Below are positions 1 through 8,068 of a stretch of 24,612 nucleotides of DNA, piece by piece. The first letter of the stretch is position 1. Each line of letters opens with the position of its first letter. The stretch spans positions 1 through 24,612 of the forward strand of contig CALJMB010000044.1 of NCBI GenBank assembly GCA_937982515.1. Reading direction: 5' to 3'. The stretch is from an uncultured Balneolaceae bacterium (lineage in GTDB: Bacteria > Bacteroidota > Rhodothermia > Balneolales > Balneolaceae). The position numbers and the translations under genes were made by a program. Under the pieces are notes generated by a model. It was not told where the DNA came from and ran no database searches. It worked only from the letters and a program-made list of their open reading frames with translations.

Positions 1-311
1 GAGACGGCGTTTCTGCCACCAGGGTATGGCGCCGCCCCCGACAGGGGTCTGGAACCCGGTCAGGGGTATATCAGAGACAGACACAATGGCCCCGGCCTTA
101 AGGCGGGGGAGTAAAGGCCGACCTAAACCACACAGGGCTTATGGCGATCCCCGGCTTAAAAACCGGGAAAATTACACTGACATCAGGAAATGGAATCTGT
201 ATAAAAGATAACCATAGACAAGCGACCCCGGAACGCCTTCGCGAGAAACCCTCCCCGTCTGTTTCTCCACACATAGCTACCTCTCCGGGAAAAGATGCGT
301 ATCATTGTCTC

Positions 312-414
312 AATTGACCATTGGTGAAATATTATTTCACCAATGGTCAATTTCAAAATCACCATTGGTGGATTATAAATTGACCAATGGTGGATTTAAA
401 ATTGACCCATGGTG
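312..414. repeat. Array of five ATTGACCAnTGGTG-type repeats, IS21-terminus-like
   Basis: Five related units start near 313, 335 (inverted), 358, 379 and 401, so the period is about 22 bp. Units 1 and 2 form a perfect 41-bp palindrome: 19-bp arms at 312-330 and 334-352 around a 3-bp centre. Unit 3 (358-371) reads ATCACCATTGGTGG, unit 4 ATTGACCAATGGTGG and unit 5 ATTGACCCATGGTG. Multiple subterminal repeats of this kind are typical of IS21-family ends, where the IstA transposase binds. No istA or istB reading frame is seen here, so this may be one end of an element lying to the left, a solo remnant, or an unrelated binding-site array. The repeats are seen directly; the IS21 assignment is inference from memory of such ends. 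Confidence 0.5.
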
Positions 415-513
415 AATGCGGCAGAAGGTGCGTACGTTTGGCGGAAAAGAAAGGCGGCGCGCCGGCCGGGAGACAGCAGAGGCTGAACAGGGCGACGCCT
501 CTGAATGGCCTGC

Positions 514-550
514 TCACGGATCCGATCACTTTGGGTGACCGGATCCGTGA
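514..550. repeat. Strong hairpin downstream of the M20 peptidase gene
   Basis: TCACGGATCCG (514-524) pairs with CGGATCCGTGA (540-550). After one mismatch, an inner TCAC/GTGA stem closes a 5-nt loop, giving 15 pairs in 16 positions. It lies about 70 bp past the stop of the minus-strand peptidase gene and could end that transcript, but no T-tract follows on either strand. A binding-site dyad or repeat is equally possible. The rest of 415-618 shows nothing I can name. Confidence 0.4.
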
Positions 551-618
551 AGGTGCAGGGAAGCAATGGTTCTGTTCCCGAACCGAGTGTTGCGGCCGCG
601 CAGCAACCCTAAAATTCC

Positions 619-1989
619 TTACGAATACTCTGGCAGGAGCTCAAAAAACCGGGCTGAGGTGTGGATACCGCGGTAAAAATCCTTCAGGGCAAACTTCTCA
701 TTGGGAGAGTGAATGGCATCGCTGTTCAGGCCGAAGCCCATCAGAATGGACTGAACGCCCAGCACTTTCTGGAAATCGGCGACGATGGGAATGGATCCGC
801 CTTCACGGGTAAAGAGCGGTTCTTTATCATAGATCTCCTGGAAGGCGCGGGCGGCGGCCTTCAGCCCGTAAAAGGAGAGGTCGGTAACGGCGGGGTGCCC
901 TCCGTGATGGGCGGTTACTTTTATGCTGACGGTATCCGGGGCCAACGATTCTACATGCTGCTTAAACAGCCGGGCAATTTCTTCGGGATCCTGATCGGGA
1001 ACCAGCCTCATGCTCACTTTGGCGCTTGCTTTGGAAGGCAGCACGGTCTTGGCGCCCTCACCCTGATAGCCTCCCCATATGCCATTGACATCCAGCGAGG
1101 GGCGGGCGGTGGCGCGTTCCAGCGTGGAGTAGCCTTTTTCGCCGTGCAGGGCTTTGAGGCCAAGGTCTTCTTTGTAACGCTCTTCATCAAAGGGCAGCTT
1201 TTGATACGCCTTTCGGTCCTCGTCAGAGAGTTCCGTTACTTTGTCATAGAAGCCCGGAATCTGTACAACGCCATGGGCGTCTTTGAGCTTTGCAATGATT
1301 TCGGCGAGTACATTGGCCGGGTTTTCAACCGCCCCTCCATAAACGCCGGAATGGAGATCGCGGTTGGGGCCGGTAACTTCGATTTCCATATAGGCCAGTC
1401 CCCTCAACCCATACGTAATAGAAGGCGTATCTTCGGCAAACATGGCGGTATCGGAGATCAGCACCATGTCGCATTCAAGCAGATCCGTATGGTCTTTGAT
1501 GAAGGGAACCAGATGGGGAGAGCCGATCTCTTCTTCCCCCTCAAAGATAAACTTTATATTAACGGGGAAATCCACACCGGATCTCACGTAGGCTTCGAGC
1601 GCTTTGACGTGGGTGAACGACTGTCCTTTGTCGTCGCTTGCGCCGCGTGCATAGATGTTGCCGTCGCGCACTTCGGGCTCAAAGGGCGGTGTTTTCCAGA
1701 GCTCTATGGGGTCGGGGGGCTGAACGTCGTAGTGCCCGTATACGAGTACGGTAGGCCTGGCGTCGCCGGTTATAAGTTCACCGTAGACAATGGGATTGCC
1801 CTCGGTTTCGAACATCTCTGTCCGGTCCAGGCCCAGCGAATCAAGCTGGTTAAGCAGATACCGGGCCGCGGCTTCTATATCGCTTTTGTTGGCAGAATCG
1901 GTACTGATGCTGGGTATGCGCAGCAGCTCAAACAGTTCTTCCTTAAACTTGTCTTTGTTTGCTTCAATGTACTCGGAAACGGTGGACAT
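619..1989 (-). CDS. M20 family metallopeptidase (dipeptidase/ArgE-DapE type)
   Basis: This 456-residue protein has the M20 dinuclear zinc peptidase plan. The first metal motif is VLVYGHYDVQP (His86, Asp88), followed by the bridging-Asp motif RGASDDKG (around 115-122). The catalytic and metal glutamates lie in FEGEEEIGSP (149-158), and a late histidine in HSPNEKF (His427) is the usual C-terminal metal ligand. A dimerisation (lid) domain lies between roughly 200 and 350. There is no signal peptide, so it is cytosolic. Length and motifs fit the dipeptidase branch (carnosinase/PepV-like, often annotated 'dipeptidase' in Bacteroidota), which hydrolyses dipeptides or N-acyl amino acids; the substrate cannot be read from the sequence. 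It is the last gene of the minus-strand yebC-batCDE block, 75 bp after batE. The ATG start gives the family's usual N-terminus, although no clear Shine-Dalgarno precedes it. Confidence 0.9.
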   Translation of the reverse strand: MSTVSEYIEANKDKFKEELFELLRIPSISTDSANKSDIEAAARYLLNQLDSLGLDRTEMFETEGNPIVYGELITGDARPTVLVYGHYDVQPPDPIELWKTPPFEPEVRDGNIYARGASDDKGQSFTHVKALEAYVRSGVDFPVNIKFIFEGEEEIGSPHLVPFIKDHTDLLECDMVLISDTAMFAEDTPSITYGLRGLAYMEIEVTGPNRDLHSGVYGGAVENPANVLAEIIAKLKDAHGVVQIPGFYDKVTELSDEDRKAYQKLPFDEERYKEDLGLKALHGEKGYSTLERATARPSLDVNGIWGGYQGEGAKTVLPSKASAKVSMRLVPDQDPEEIARLFKQHVESLAPDTVSIKVTAHHGGHPAVTDLSFYGLKAAARAFQEIYDKEPLFTREGGSIPIVADFQKVLGVQSILMGFGLNSDAIHSPNEKFALKDFYRGIHTSARFFELLPEYS

Positions 1990-2064
1990 GGTAGGTATAA
2001 GATATGTGTGTTTTGTATGATGTGCTCGAATGGCGTGGATTTGGGGCCAATACTGCGCAATCTG

Positions 2065-2868
2065 TTAAAGTATGCGGATGTTGTCGTCCTGAATCCAGCC
2101 GTACAATCCGTTGCTCATTCGAACGTAGCTCCAGTCTGGGTGGGGTTCGCTTTGGTAGTGATCCACCGTAAACATATAGCCTTCGTATGCCTGGTTGACG
2201 ATAGGTGCTTCGGGTGAAGGGCGTTCCAGCACATTGCCTTTGCTGTGAACCATCACCGCTTCGCTGTACCGCTGATCGACGTACTGTACATAGAAGCTCA
2301 GCAGCAATAATACGATGCCGGCACCGGCCACTCCTATTCCCGCCTTTCTGAACACCGGATTGAAGCGGTGGGAGAAGAACCAGGTGGCTACAAAGCCGGC
2401 AACGCCCAGATTTAAGAGCAGCAGGCTGATTCCCATAAGGGAAGTGACGCCGATGTTTACGCGCAGCCAGTCTACCGCCCGCTCCCAGGGGAGCTTGGGC
2501 AACACCGCAGACTGTCGGCTGAACCGCGATTCCACATACTCCAGCGCTTTATAAGCTTCCGGGCGCGCCTCGTCAAATCCGGAGGCTTTCAGGAAATAGT
2601 ATTTGGCTTTGCCCAGTGAGTCTAATTGTACATAACTGATGCCCATATTGAGGAAAAGGGCGCCCGAAACCTGGTTTTGCCGTTCAAGCGACCGGTAGGC
2701 CGCCAGCGCTTCCCGGTACTCTCCGTTCTGGAACAGTTCATTAGCCCGGTCGAAGCTTAACTGGGGGCTGGACTGAGCCCGGCTCTGTTGGGCAACCGCC
2801 AGAACGGCTATGAAGAGAACGGCCAGAACTCTTCCGCACGTAGGAAAATGTATAAATGAATGGGTCAT
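2065..2868 (-). CDS. batE: BatE-like TPR and SH3-domain membrane protein
   Basis: This 267-residue protein begins with a signal peptide or anchor (about 1-31). Two to three TPR-like helical repeats follow (about 36-115), including the typical stretch FQNGEYREALAAYRSL. Two membrane helices lie at about 143-166 and 173-195. The C-terminus is an SH3-like domain (about 203-267) ending in YVRMSNGLYGWIQDDNIRIL. This is the architecture of BatE, the last member of the Bat (Bacteroides aerotolerance) set, proposed to act at the inner membrane with the von Willebrand A proteins BatA and BatB. Its ATG overlaps the batD stop by 4 nt (ATGA), and AAAGG lies just upstream, so it is probably translationally coupled. 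The biochemical role of BatE is unknown. Confidence 0.85.
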   Translation of the reverse strand: MTHSFIHFPTCGRVLAVLFIAVLAVAQQSRAQSSPQLSFDRANELFQNGEYREALAAYRSLERQNQVSGALFLNMGISYVQLDSLGKAKYYFLKASGFDEARPEAYKALEYVESRFSRQSAVLPKLPWERAVDWLRVNIGVTSLMGISLLLLNLGVAGFVATWFFSHRFNPVFRKAGIGVAGAGIVLLLLSFYVQYVDQRYSEAVMVHSKGNVLERPSPEAPIVNQAYEGYMFTVDHYQSEPHPDWSYVRMSNGLYGWIQDDNIRIL

Positions 2869-4646
2869 AATACCTTTTTCAGTTTATCCAGGATACTGCG
2901 GGCCAGTTCCACATGAGACTTCAGATAACCCTGAGAAGCATCGGGAGCATAGCTGATGGTTGAGCACTTATCCAGCAGCATGCGCACATTTTTGGTGAGG
3001 TTGGGGTCCACTCCTTTGTTATCGAGGGCGGCAATATACTCCTGATTGGCAAGCCCGGCTTCAGGCAGTCCGAGCCGGTCGCCTATAAATCCGGTCAGCG
3101 CTTTTTGCAATACGTTATAAGCTTCCTTGACATGGTCCTGCTCCGACAGCTGTACAGCGGAGTTCAGGCGTTCCTCCGCAATTTGCGCGGCTTTTCTGGA
3201 ACGGGCAAAGCCGGTATCGGTATGCATCTTTTCCTGATAGGTTTTTTGCCAGTATCCTATCCCTAAGACGATGAAGGGCAGCACAAGTCCGGCCCAAAAC
3301 CACCAGTAAGCCCAGGGTTCGGCAGAATGGGGACTGACCCAGGCCGCCAGGCCGGTTATCGGCTGAACCGAGAATGAAATGGTTTGCCCGGACGACGCGA
3401 TGGCATTGGGGTCGCGTTCTACGGTAAAGGTGACCGGGGGCAGCGTTTCGACAACATACCGGTTTTGGTCGGGGTTGAAGTACGCCATCTTTTCCTCCGG
3501 GATAACGAAAGTGCCGGGAGAACGCGGGATGATAATATCCGTAAATGTTTTAGAGCCGCTTATTTGTTCGTTGTGCCGGTTTAATGAAGAGGCCTCCTGC
3601 GGTGCATACACCTCCAGCCCGTCTGGCAGGTCGTAGGCAGGTTTACCAATTAACGGTATATTTCCGGTGCCTTTAACCGTGGTTTTAATTTCAATAGTCT
3701 CTCCTACCAGCGCCTCCCGGGTATTTACTTCGCGGCTTATATTAAAGGAGCCCACCGCTCCTGTATATCGCCCGTCGGGGAGATCCGGAAGCGGCCGCAC
3801 CTCTACATTGAGCGGGTCGGTTTTAAGTTCAGCCTGCCGCTGATTACTACCGAATCCGCCAAAAAAGCTGCTGAACGGATCGTCGCGCGTTGCTGCTGAA
3901 CGCACGGATACGACAATTTCGTAAGGGCTTATGGTAAGCTCGCCGGTTTTGGTCGGAAACAGAGCCAGCTGAATGAGCCGGGCTTTGCGATAGCGTACCC
4001 CATCCAGAATAACCGTTTCTGCCCGGGGCCGGTGTGAATTTTCCAGTTCTTCCTTCCAGAATCCCTCCGCCTTCCAGCCCGGTATGGGTTGATAGGAACT
4101 TACTTCCAGGCCTTCTTTAAAGTAGAGGACGACATCTGCAATTAACTGCTGGCCGGTAACAGGTGTTTTATCCGATACTTCCATCATCAGAAAAATGCCC
4201 GGCCTGGATTGTGCGGACGGATTTGTGGCAGAGGTATTCCGGTCCACAATTCTTACAGTGATAGGGTCTGTTGTATACTCCTTTCCATCTATCTCTACCG
4301 ATACAGAGGGTATTACATAGCTGCCTTTGTTTTGGGCTATGAGATAGTAGCTGTAGGTGTATGAAGAGCTGCTTCGGCCGTTTACAAAGCTGTAGTTCCG
4401 GGAGGTGGATGGGTTATTACTAAGCAGCCTGAACCCCTGAAGCCGGGGCAGGGTGGGACGGGAGACGTTGTTAAAATCGCCGCTTACCTCTACCGACAGG
4501 CTTATTCTTTCGCCTGTATATACCGTGGTTTCCGAAACAGATGCATTGACCGTTACAGAAGGCTGAGCAAATGCACGAAAGTTGCAGATAGCCAGAACAA
4601 AGAAGACGCCAAATAAGATAACCGCAGATTTACCAGTCTTTTTCAT
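2865..4646 (-). CDS. batD: BatD family protein, membrane-anchored periplasmic protein
   Basis: This 593-residue protein matches the BatD/'oxygen tolerance' family. A signal peptide (about 1-27) ends at a likely cleavage site AFA-Q. Repeated beta-sandwich periplasmic domains follow, with a Ser/Phe/Gly-rich linker DDPFSSFFGGFG (about 255-266) and the segment EALVGETIEIKTTVKGTGNI (about 311-330). A single transmembrane helix lies at about 444-466, and a cytoplasmic alpha-helical tail of about 125 residues ends the protein. I chose the ATG at 4646 because the longer frame begins at a GTG two codons earlier. The ATG version overlaps the end of batC by 17 nt and keeps a normal signal peptide. BatD is thought to work with the BatA/B vWA proteins and a MoxR ATPase in envelope stress tolerance, but its mechanism is unresolved. 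Confidence 0.9.
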   Translation of the reverse strand: MKKTGKSAVILFGVFFVLAICNFRAFAQPSVTVNASVSETTVYTGERISLSVEVSGDFNNVSRPTLPRLQGFRLLSNNPSTSRNYSFVNGRSSSSYTYSYYLIAQNKGSYVIPSVSVEIDGKEYTTDPITVRIVDRNTSATNPSAQSRPGIFLMMEVSDKTPVTGQQLIADVVLYFKEGLEVSSYQPIPGWKAEGFWKEELENSHRPRAETVILDGVRYRKARLIQLALFPTKTGELTISPYEIVVSVRSAATRDDPFSSFFGGFGSNQRQAELKTDPLNVEVRPLPDLPDGRYTGAVGSFNISREVNTREALVGETIEIKTTVKGTGNIPLIGKPAYDLPDGLEVYAPQEASSLNRHNEQISGSKTFTDIIIPRSPGTFVIPEEKMAYFNPDQNRYVVETLPPVTFTVERDPNAIASSGQTISFSVQPITGLAAWVSPHSAEPWAYWWFWAGLVLPFIVLGIGYWQKTYQEKMHTDTGFARSRKAAQIAEERLNSAVQLSEQDHVKEAYNVLQKALTGFIGDRLGLPEAGLANQEYIAALDNKGVDPNLTKNVRMLLDKCSTISYAPDASQGYLKSHVELARSILDKLKKVL

Positions 4647-5379
4647 TGGCACTGTTACTCGACTCCGTTTTCTGTTTCTTAAACTGCCTGAGCAGTTCTT
4701 TTTCTTTTTGTTCCAACGCTTGTAATATTTTCTCCGCTTCGGCTTTGCTTATGTTGCCGGGTGTTTGTTGTTGATTGGGCTGTTGGTTTTGCTGATCCTG
4801 ACTTTGCTGGTTCTGGTCTTGTTGCTGTTGTTGGTTCTGGTTCTGTTGATTTTGATTTTGTTGCTGCTGGTTCTGCTGTTGCTGGTCCTGCTGGTCTTGA
4901 TTCTGCTGCTGGTTCTGCTGATCCTGATTTTCTTGCTGTTGCTTCTGTTCCTGCTCCTGTTTCTTATTTAATGCCAATTCATAATTGTGTTTGGCATCGA
5001 AATCCGAATCATTTTGCCGCAGGGCTTTTTTATAAGATGTTAAGGCCTTGTCCCACTGCTGATTATTGGAATAGATATTACCGATGTTATAATCGGCCAG
5101 TGCACGCTGCCCGGGGTCATCCGTCAGGGCTTTGAACTGTTCATAATGGCGGATTGCTTCCTCCGCCCGCCCCTCCTTAGCCAGAGCATTTCCCAGGTTG
5201 AAGTACAGCCTGGCATTGTCAGGGCTGTCTTCTATGGCTTTTTTATAGAGCTCGATAGCGGTTGTATAATCACCGTTACGGTACGCTTCGTTGGCCTTCC
5301 GGGCATCTTCGGGCGACGAAGCGCTCAGTATGAAACCAATTAACGCTATAAGTACTATCCGTATCATAACATTATACAT
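4630..5379 (-). CDS. batC: BatC-like TPR protein with long Q/N-rich tract
   Basis: This 249-residue protein opens with a hydrophobic segment (about 5-20: signal peptide or anchor). Two to three TPR units follow (about 25-135), including AYRNGDYTTAIELYKKAIED and YFNLGNALAKEGRAEEAIRH. A glutamine/asparagine/aspartate tract then runs from about 139 to 207 and is made almost entirely of Q, N, D, E and S. The C-terminus (208-249) is a charged helix. TPR plus a low-complexity polar tail upstream of batD is the BatC pattern. Two in-frame ATGs (5379 and 5367) are both plausible; the second starts directly at MIRIVLIALIG. The CAG/CAA repeats make the tract prone to length change. It is the first gene of the batCDE overlap group, about 200 bp after yebC. 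Confidence 0.85.
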   Translation of the reverse strand: MYNVMIRIVLIALIGFILSASSPEDARKANEAYRNGDYTTAIELYKKAIEDSPDNARLYFNLGNALAKEGRAEEAIRHYEQFKALTDDPGQRALADYNIGNIYSNNQQWDKALTSYKKALRQNDSDFDAKHNYELALNKKQEQEQKQQQENQDQQNQQQNQDQQDQQQQNQQQQNQNQQNQNQQQQQDQNQQSQDQQNQQPNQQQTPGNISKAEAEKILQALEQKEKELLRQFKKQKTESSNSANEKDW

Positions 5380-5518
5380 AATTACAAGGCTTTTTTGAAC
5401 GTAAAACAGGTAAAAAAATTGCTGTTATTCGTTAATTATACAGTGCATGAGCAGTACCTCTAAATTCCAAAAACACGAAAAGTTATAACTTTAAGGTTTT
5501 TATTCAATACGATGCAAC

Positions 5519-5564
5519 GAATTAGGAATTAGGAATGAATGGGTCAATTCCTAATTCCTGGTTC
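5519..5564. repeat. AGGAATT-repeat stem-loop between yebC and batC
   Basis: AGGAATTAGGAAT (5524-5536) and ATTCCTAATTCCT (5547-5559) are perfect 13-bp arms around a 10-nt loop. The stem extends outward by two G-T pairs and three normal pairs to 5519-5564. The arms are themselves tandem AGGAATT units, and decayed copies continue to 5580. It starts 16 bp past the yebC stop, so it may fold in the yebC-bat transcript. No T-run follows, so I call it a repeat rather than a terminator. The remaining sequence up to 5379 is AT-rich and probably carries the start of the bat transcript (a TATAAT hexamer on the minus strand near 5435-5445), but no full promoter can be assigned. Confidence 0.5.
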
Positions 5565-5579
5565 CTGATTCTCAATTCC

Positions 5580-6344
5580 CTAGTTCACTAACTTTTCAGC
5601 AACGGCAAGCGTTTCATCATCCATTTCCATATTAGTGAACACATCCGAAACGTCATCATTGTCTTCAAATGCAGACATCAGCTTAAAATTGGATGCAGCG
5701 GTCTCCTCATCGACCTTGACCTCGGTTGTGGGGATACGCACCAGTTCAGCGGAATCTATTTCGTAACCCTGTTCTTCGAGCTTGTTGCGGACTTCATACA
5801 TAGATTCGCGGGCTGTAGTTATGGCAAAAAATTCCCCGTCAGACTCTATTTCCTCCGCACCGGCGTCGATAAAGTCCAGCATGAGTTCCTCTTCATCATG
5901 CTGTTCGGCCTTAACGCGTATCATGCCCTTTTGCTCAAACAGATAGGCGACGGATCCATCGGTTCCCAGGTTGCCGCCATGTTTGGAAAAAATATGCCGG
6001 ATTTCGCCTACCGTACGGTTGTAATTGTTTGTGGTTACCTCAATATAATAGGCTATGCCCCCGGGTCCGTAACCCTCGTACGTGGCTTCATCATAACGGC
6101 TGTCCCCTTCGTCAAGCTCGCCTGTACCCTTTTTTATAGCCCGTTCAATGTTATCCTTAGGTACGTTGTCGCTTTTTGCATTTTCTAAGGCAACGTTAAG
6201 CCGGGGATTCATTTCCGGGTCGCCGCCTCCCTGGCGGGCGGCTACCGTAATTTCACGTAGGTGTTTGCTGAAAACTTTAGCTCGTTTTTGATCTTCTTTG
6301 GCCTTTTTATGTTTTATGTTGGCCCATTTGGAGTGACCTGCCAT
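5580..6344 (-). CDS. yebC: YebC/PmpR family protein
   Basis: This 254-residue protein starts with the family hallmark MAGHSKWANIKHKKAKEDQK and has the N-terminal three-helix domain (about 1-75). Further conserved segments include RLNVALENAKSDNVPKDNIE, YEGYGPGGIAYYIEVTTNN and RHIFSKHGGNLGTDGSVAYL (about 117-136). The acidic C-terminal domain ends in a normal position, so the protein is full length. YebC proteins are described as transcriptional regulators and, more recently, as translation factors that relieve ribosome stalling at difficult motifs; which applies here cannot be read. It is the first gene of the minus-strand block and may be cotranscribed with batCDE. Confidence 0.95.
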   Translation of the reverse strand: MAGHSKWANIKHKKAKEDQKRAKVFSKHLREITVAARQGGGDPEMNPRLNVALENAKSDNVPKDNIERAIKKGTGELDEGDSRYDEATYEGYGPGGIAYYIEVTTNNYNRTVGEIRHIFSKHGGNLGTDGSVAYLFEQKGMIRVKAEQHDEEELMLDFIDAGAEEIESDGEFFAITTARESMYEVRNKLEEQGYEIDSAELVRIPTTEVKVDEETAASNFKLMSAFEDNDDVSDVFTNMEMDDETLAVAEKLVN

Positions 6345-6574
6345 GATAATGTATCAAATTTGTTTCTGGTAAAAGGAGTTGGGAATCGGCCGAGCGCCGA
6401 TCCGAAACTCTATAACGTATTGAGTGGCCGAAAAACTATGCCCCCATTTCCATGCCTGAAGGGTTAATCCCGGAGCGCGTTAACATTCCCAGGTTAAATA
6501 TACATAGGTTCTAAAACCTGTGATTCCCAAGTCCCCGTGGCTTCAAGGTGGAGGGGGGGCGTTCTTTTTTCGGC

Positions 6575-6742
6575 CTTGCAACGTCGGGCGGTTGCCCTCC
6601 TGCCCTGCAAGTTGTTGAGGAAGGCACCAGACGATAAGTGCCCCTTCTGCCGCGCTTGAAGGATCATTCAGAATACGACGGTATGAATCCTTAAGGCGGG
6701 AAGGAGTATCAGGCCCAGGCAACCGGTCAGCCGGGGCCCTGT
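6575..6742 (+). ncRNA. Candidate structured RNA region between yebC and bshA
   Basis: Four successive stem-loops can be drawn. (1) CTTGCA 6575-6580 with TGCAAG 6606-6611, enclosing GGGC/GCCC. (2) GGCAC 6623-6627 with GTGCC 6638-6642. (3) A long stem, 6650-6670 with 6684-6699: CCGC/GCGG, CTT/AAG, AAGGAT/ATCCTT and TCA/TGA, separated by small bulges. (4) GGCCC with GGGCC near 6712-6738, enclosing GGC/GCC. The region sits in a 538-bp divergent gap (6345-6882) with no convincing reading frame. I tested it by eye against tmRNA, RNase P RNA, SRP RNA and cobalamin, TPP and c-di-GMP riboswitches, and none of their core motifs match. The strand is unknown. It could also be a decayed repeat. Confidence 0.25.
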
Positions 6743-6882
6743 AATATAACAGTTAAGAGACTTTGCACCTAATTGAACGATTCAGGAATTCATTCACCCG
6801 TAAATTTTGTTACCTTTTTTTAAACCATTAGTCGAAGAATTGCCCTATGTTTCGACATTAAATCATTTAATTTGGCAGGTAC

Positions 6883-8034
6883 ATGAATATAGGTATAGTT
6901 TGCTATCCAACATTTGGCGGCAGTGGAGTAATCGCTACGGAGCTGGCTAAAGGCCTGGCTTCTCGCGGCCATAATTTACACATCTTAAGTTATGCCCGGC
7001 CTGCCCGCCTGGATACTTTTCAAACCAATATTTCCTATCACGAGGTAAATATCAACTCCTATCCGTTGTTCGAATACCCTCCGTATGATCTGGCGCTGGC
7101 TAATCAAATGGCCGGCATGATCGAGTATGAGGGAATTGATGTGTTGCATGTACATTATGCTATTCCACACGCTACCAGCGCTTACCTTGCCAAACAGATT
7201 CTGGGAGAAAAGGCCCGGGGTATCCCGATCATCACCACTTTGCACGGTACCGACATTACCCTGGTTGGAAGTGATGCCAGTTATAAGTCTGTTGTAGACT
7301 TCTCTATCAACCAGAGCGACGGTGTTACGGCCGTTTCCGAATATTTGAAAGAGGAGACCTATAAACGCTTTGACATCCAAAAAGAGATAAAGGTGATTCC
7401 CAACTTTATTGATTTAGAGCGTTTTAAGCGCTCCAATAAGGGACATTTTAAACGCGCTATTTGTCCTGAAGGAGAAAAAGTAGTGGTACACGTTTCCAAC
7501 TTCCGCGAGGTAAAACGGGTGCCTGAGGTGGTCTCTGTTTTCCACCGGGTACTGCAACAAGGCATCAAGGCGAAGCTTCTGCTTGTGGGAGACGGGCCGG
7601 ACCGCCAGCGGGCCGAGCGTCAATGCCGAGATCTGGGAATTTGTGATCACGTGCGTTTTCTGGGCAAGCAGGAGAAGGTCGAGGAGGTGCTCTCCATTGC
7701 CGATCTGTTTCTGATTCCGTCCGGGTCGGAAACCTTCGGCCTGGCTGCCCTGGAGGCTATGGGATGCGGCGTGCCAGTGATAAGTTCAGACATAGGCGGC
7801 CTGCCCGAGGTGAACGTTCATGGGGAGACAGGTTTTCTGTGTGATCTGGATGATATAGACTGTATGGCCGAACACGCGGTTCAGATACTTAGTGATGAAA
7901 AGATGGCCAGAGAGATGTCGAAAAAAGCCCGCCAGCGGGCCGAAATCTTTGAAATGAGCAAGGTGGTAAACCAGTATGAAGACTACTATCAGGAAGTCCT
8001 GGATGGATTAAAGGAAGGGGTTAATAATTTGTAG
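6883..8034 (+). CDS. bshA: N-acetyl-alpha-D-glucosaminyl L-malate synthase BshA
   Basis: This 383-residue GT4-family (GT-B fold) glycosyltransferase contains the features expected of BshA: the N-terminal glycine loop PTFGGSGVIATELAKGLA (9-26), HVHYAIPHA (89-97), TTLHGTDITLVGSD (118-131) and VSEYLKEETY (151-160). The GT4 EX7E motif lies in SGSETFGLAALEAMG (Glu283, Glu291). BshA transfers GlcNAc from UDP-GlcNAc to L-malate, the first step of bacillithiol synthesis, in the cytoplasm. The bacillithiol pathway is known in Firmicutes, Bacteroidota and related phyla, which fits the rest of the window. bshB and bshC are not in view. The ATG follows a CAGG about 4 nt upstream, and the start coincides with the first family residues (MNIGIVCYPT). 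It runs convergently towards sucC. Confidence 0.93.
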   Translation: MNIGIVCYPTFGGSGVIATELAKGLASRGHNLHILSYARPARLDTFQTNISYHEVNINSYPLFEYPPYDLALANQMAGMIEYEGIDVLHVHYAIPHATSAYLAKQILGEKARGIPIITTLHGTDITLVGSDASYKSVVDFSINQSDGVTAVSEYLKEETYKRFDIQKEIKVIPNFIDLERFKRSNKGHFKRAICPEGEKVVVHVSNFREVKRVPEVVSVFHRVLQQGIKAKLLLVGDGPDRQRAERQCRDLGICDHVRFLGKQEKVEEVLSIADLFLIPSGSETFGLAALEAMGCGVPVISSDIGGLPEVNVHGETGFLCDLDDIDCMAEHAVQILSDEKMAREMSKKARQRAEIFEMSKVVNQYEDYYQEVLDGLKEGVNNL

Positions 8035-8036
8035 AG

Positions 8037-8068
8037 TGAAGATTTTTTGTTTGTGCTGCAAATCTTCA
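8037..8068 (+). other. Hairpin just after bshA, weak terminator candidate
   Basis: TGAAGATTT (8037-8045) pairs perfectly with AAATCTTCA (8060-8068), starting 3 nt after the bshA stop. The stem is AU-rich and the sequence that follows is only moderately T-rich (TGTTATGTTCTTTCTGTTCTG), so termination is possible but not compelling. Confidence 0.35.

Noticed and set aside
2..211. Open frame from the left edge ending at 211, with a Pro/Arg-rich translation and a basic C-terminus
   Set aside because: No recognisable family, unusual composition and only 69 codons visible. It could be the tail of a gene entering from the left, but I cannot support it.
661..2217. 518-codon plus-strand frame
   Set aside because: It is antisense to the clear M20 peptidase gene and batE; its translation has no family features and uses the complement of real codons.
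4765..4971. Plus-strand frame of almost pure Leu/Val, looking like a transmembrane protein
   Set aside because: It is the complementary reading of the BatC glutamine tract.
6551..6720. Possible tmRNA, suggested by a G-run followed by CGTTCTTTTTTCGG and by CCCCCTCCACC on the other strand
   Set aside because: No T-loop sequence, no proteolysis-tag reading frame and no proper acceptor-stem partner at the right distance on either strand.
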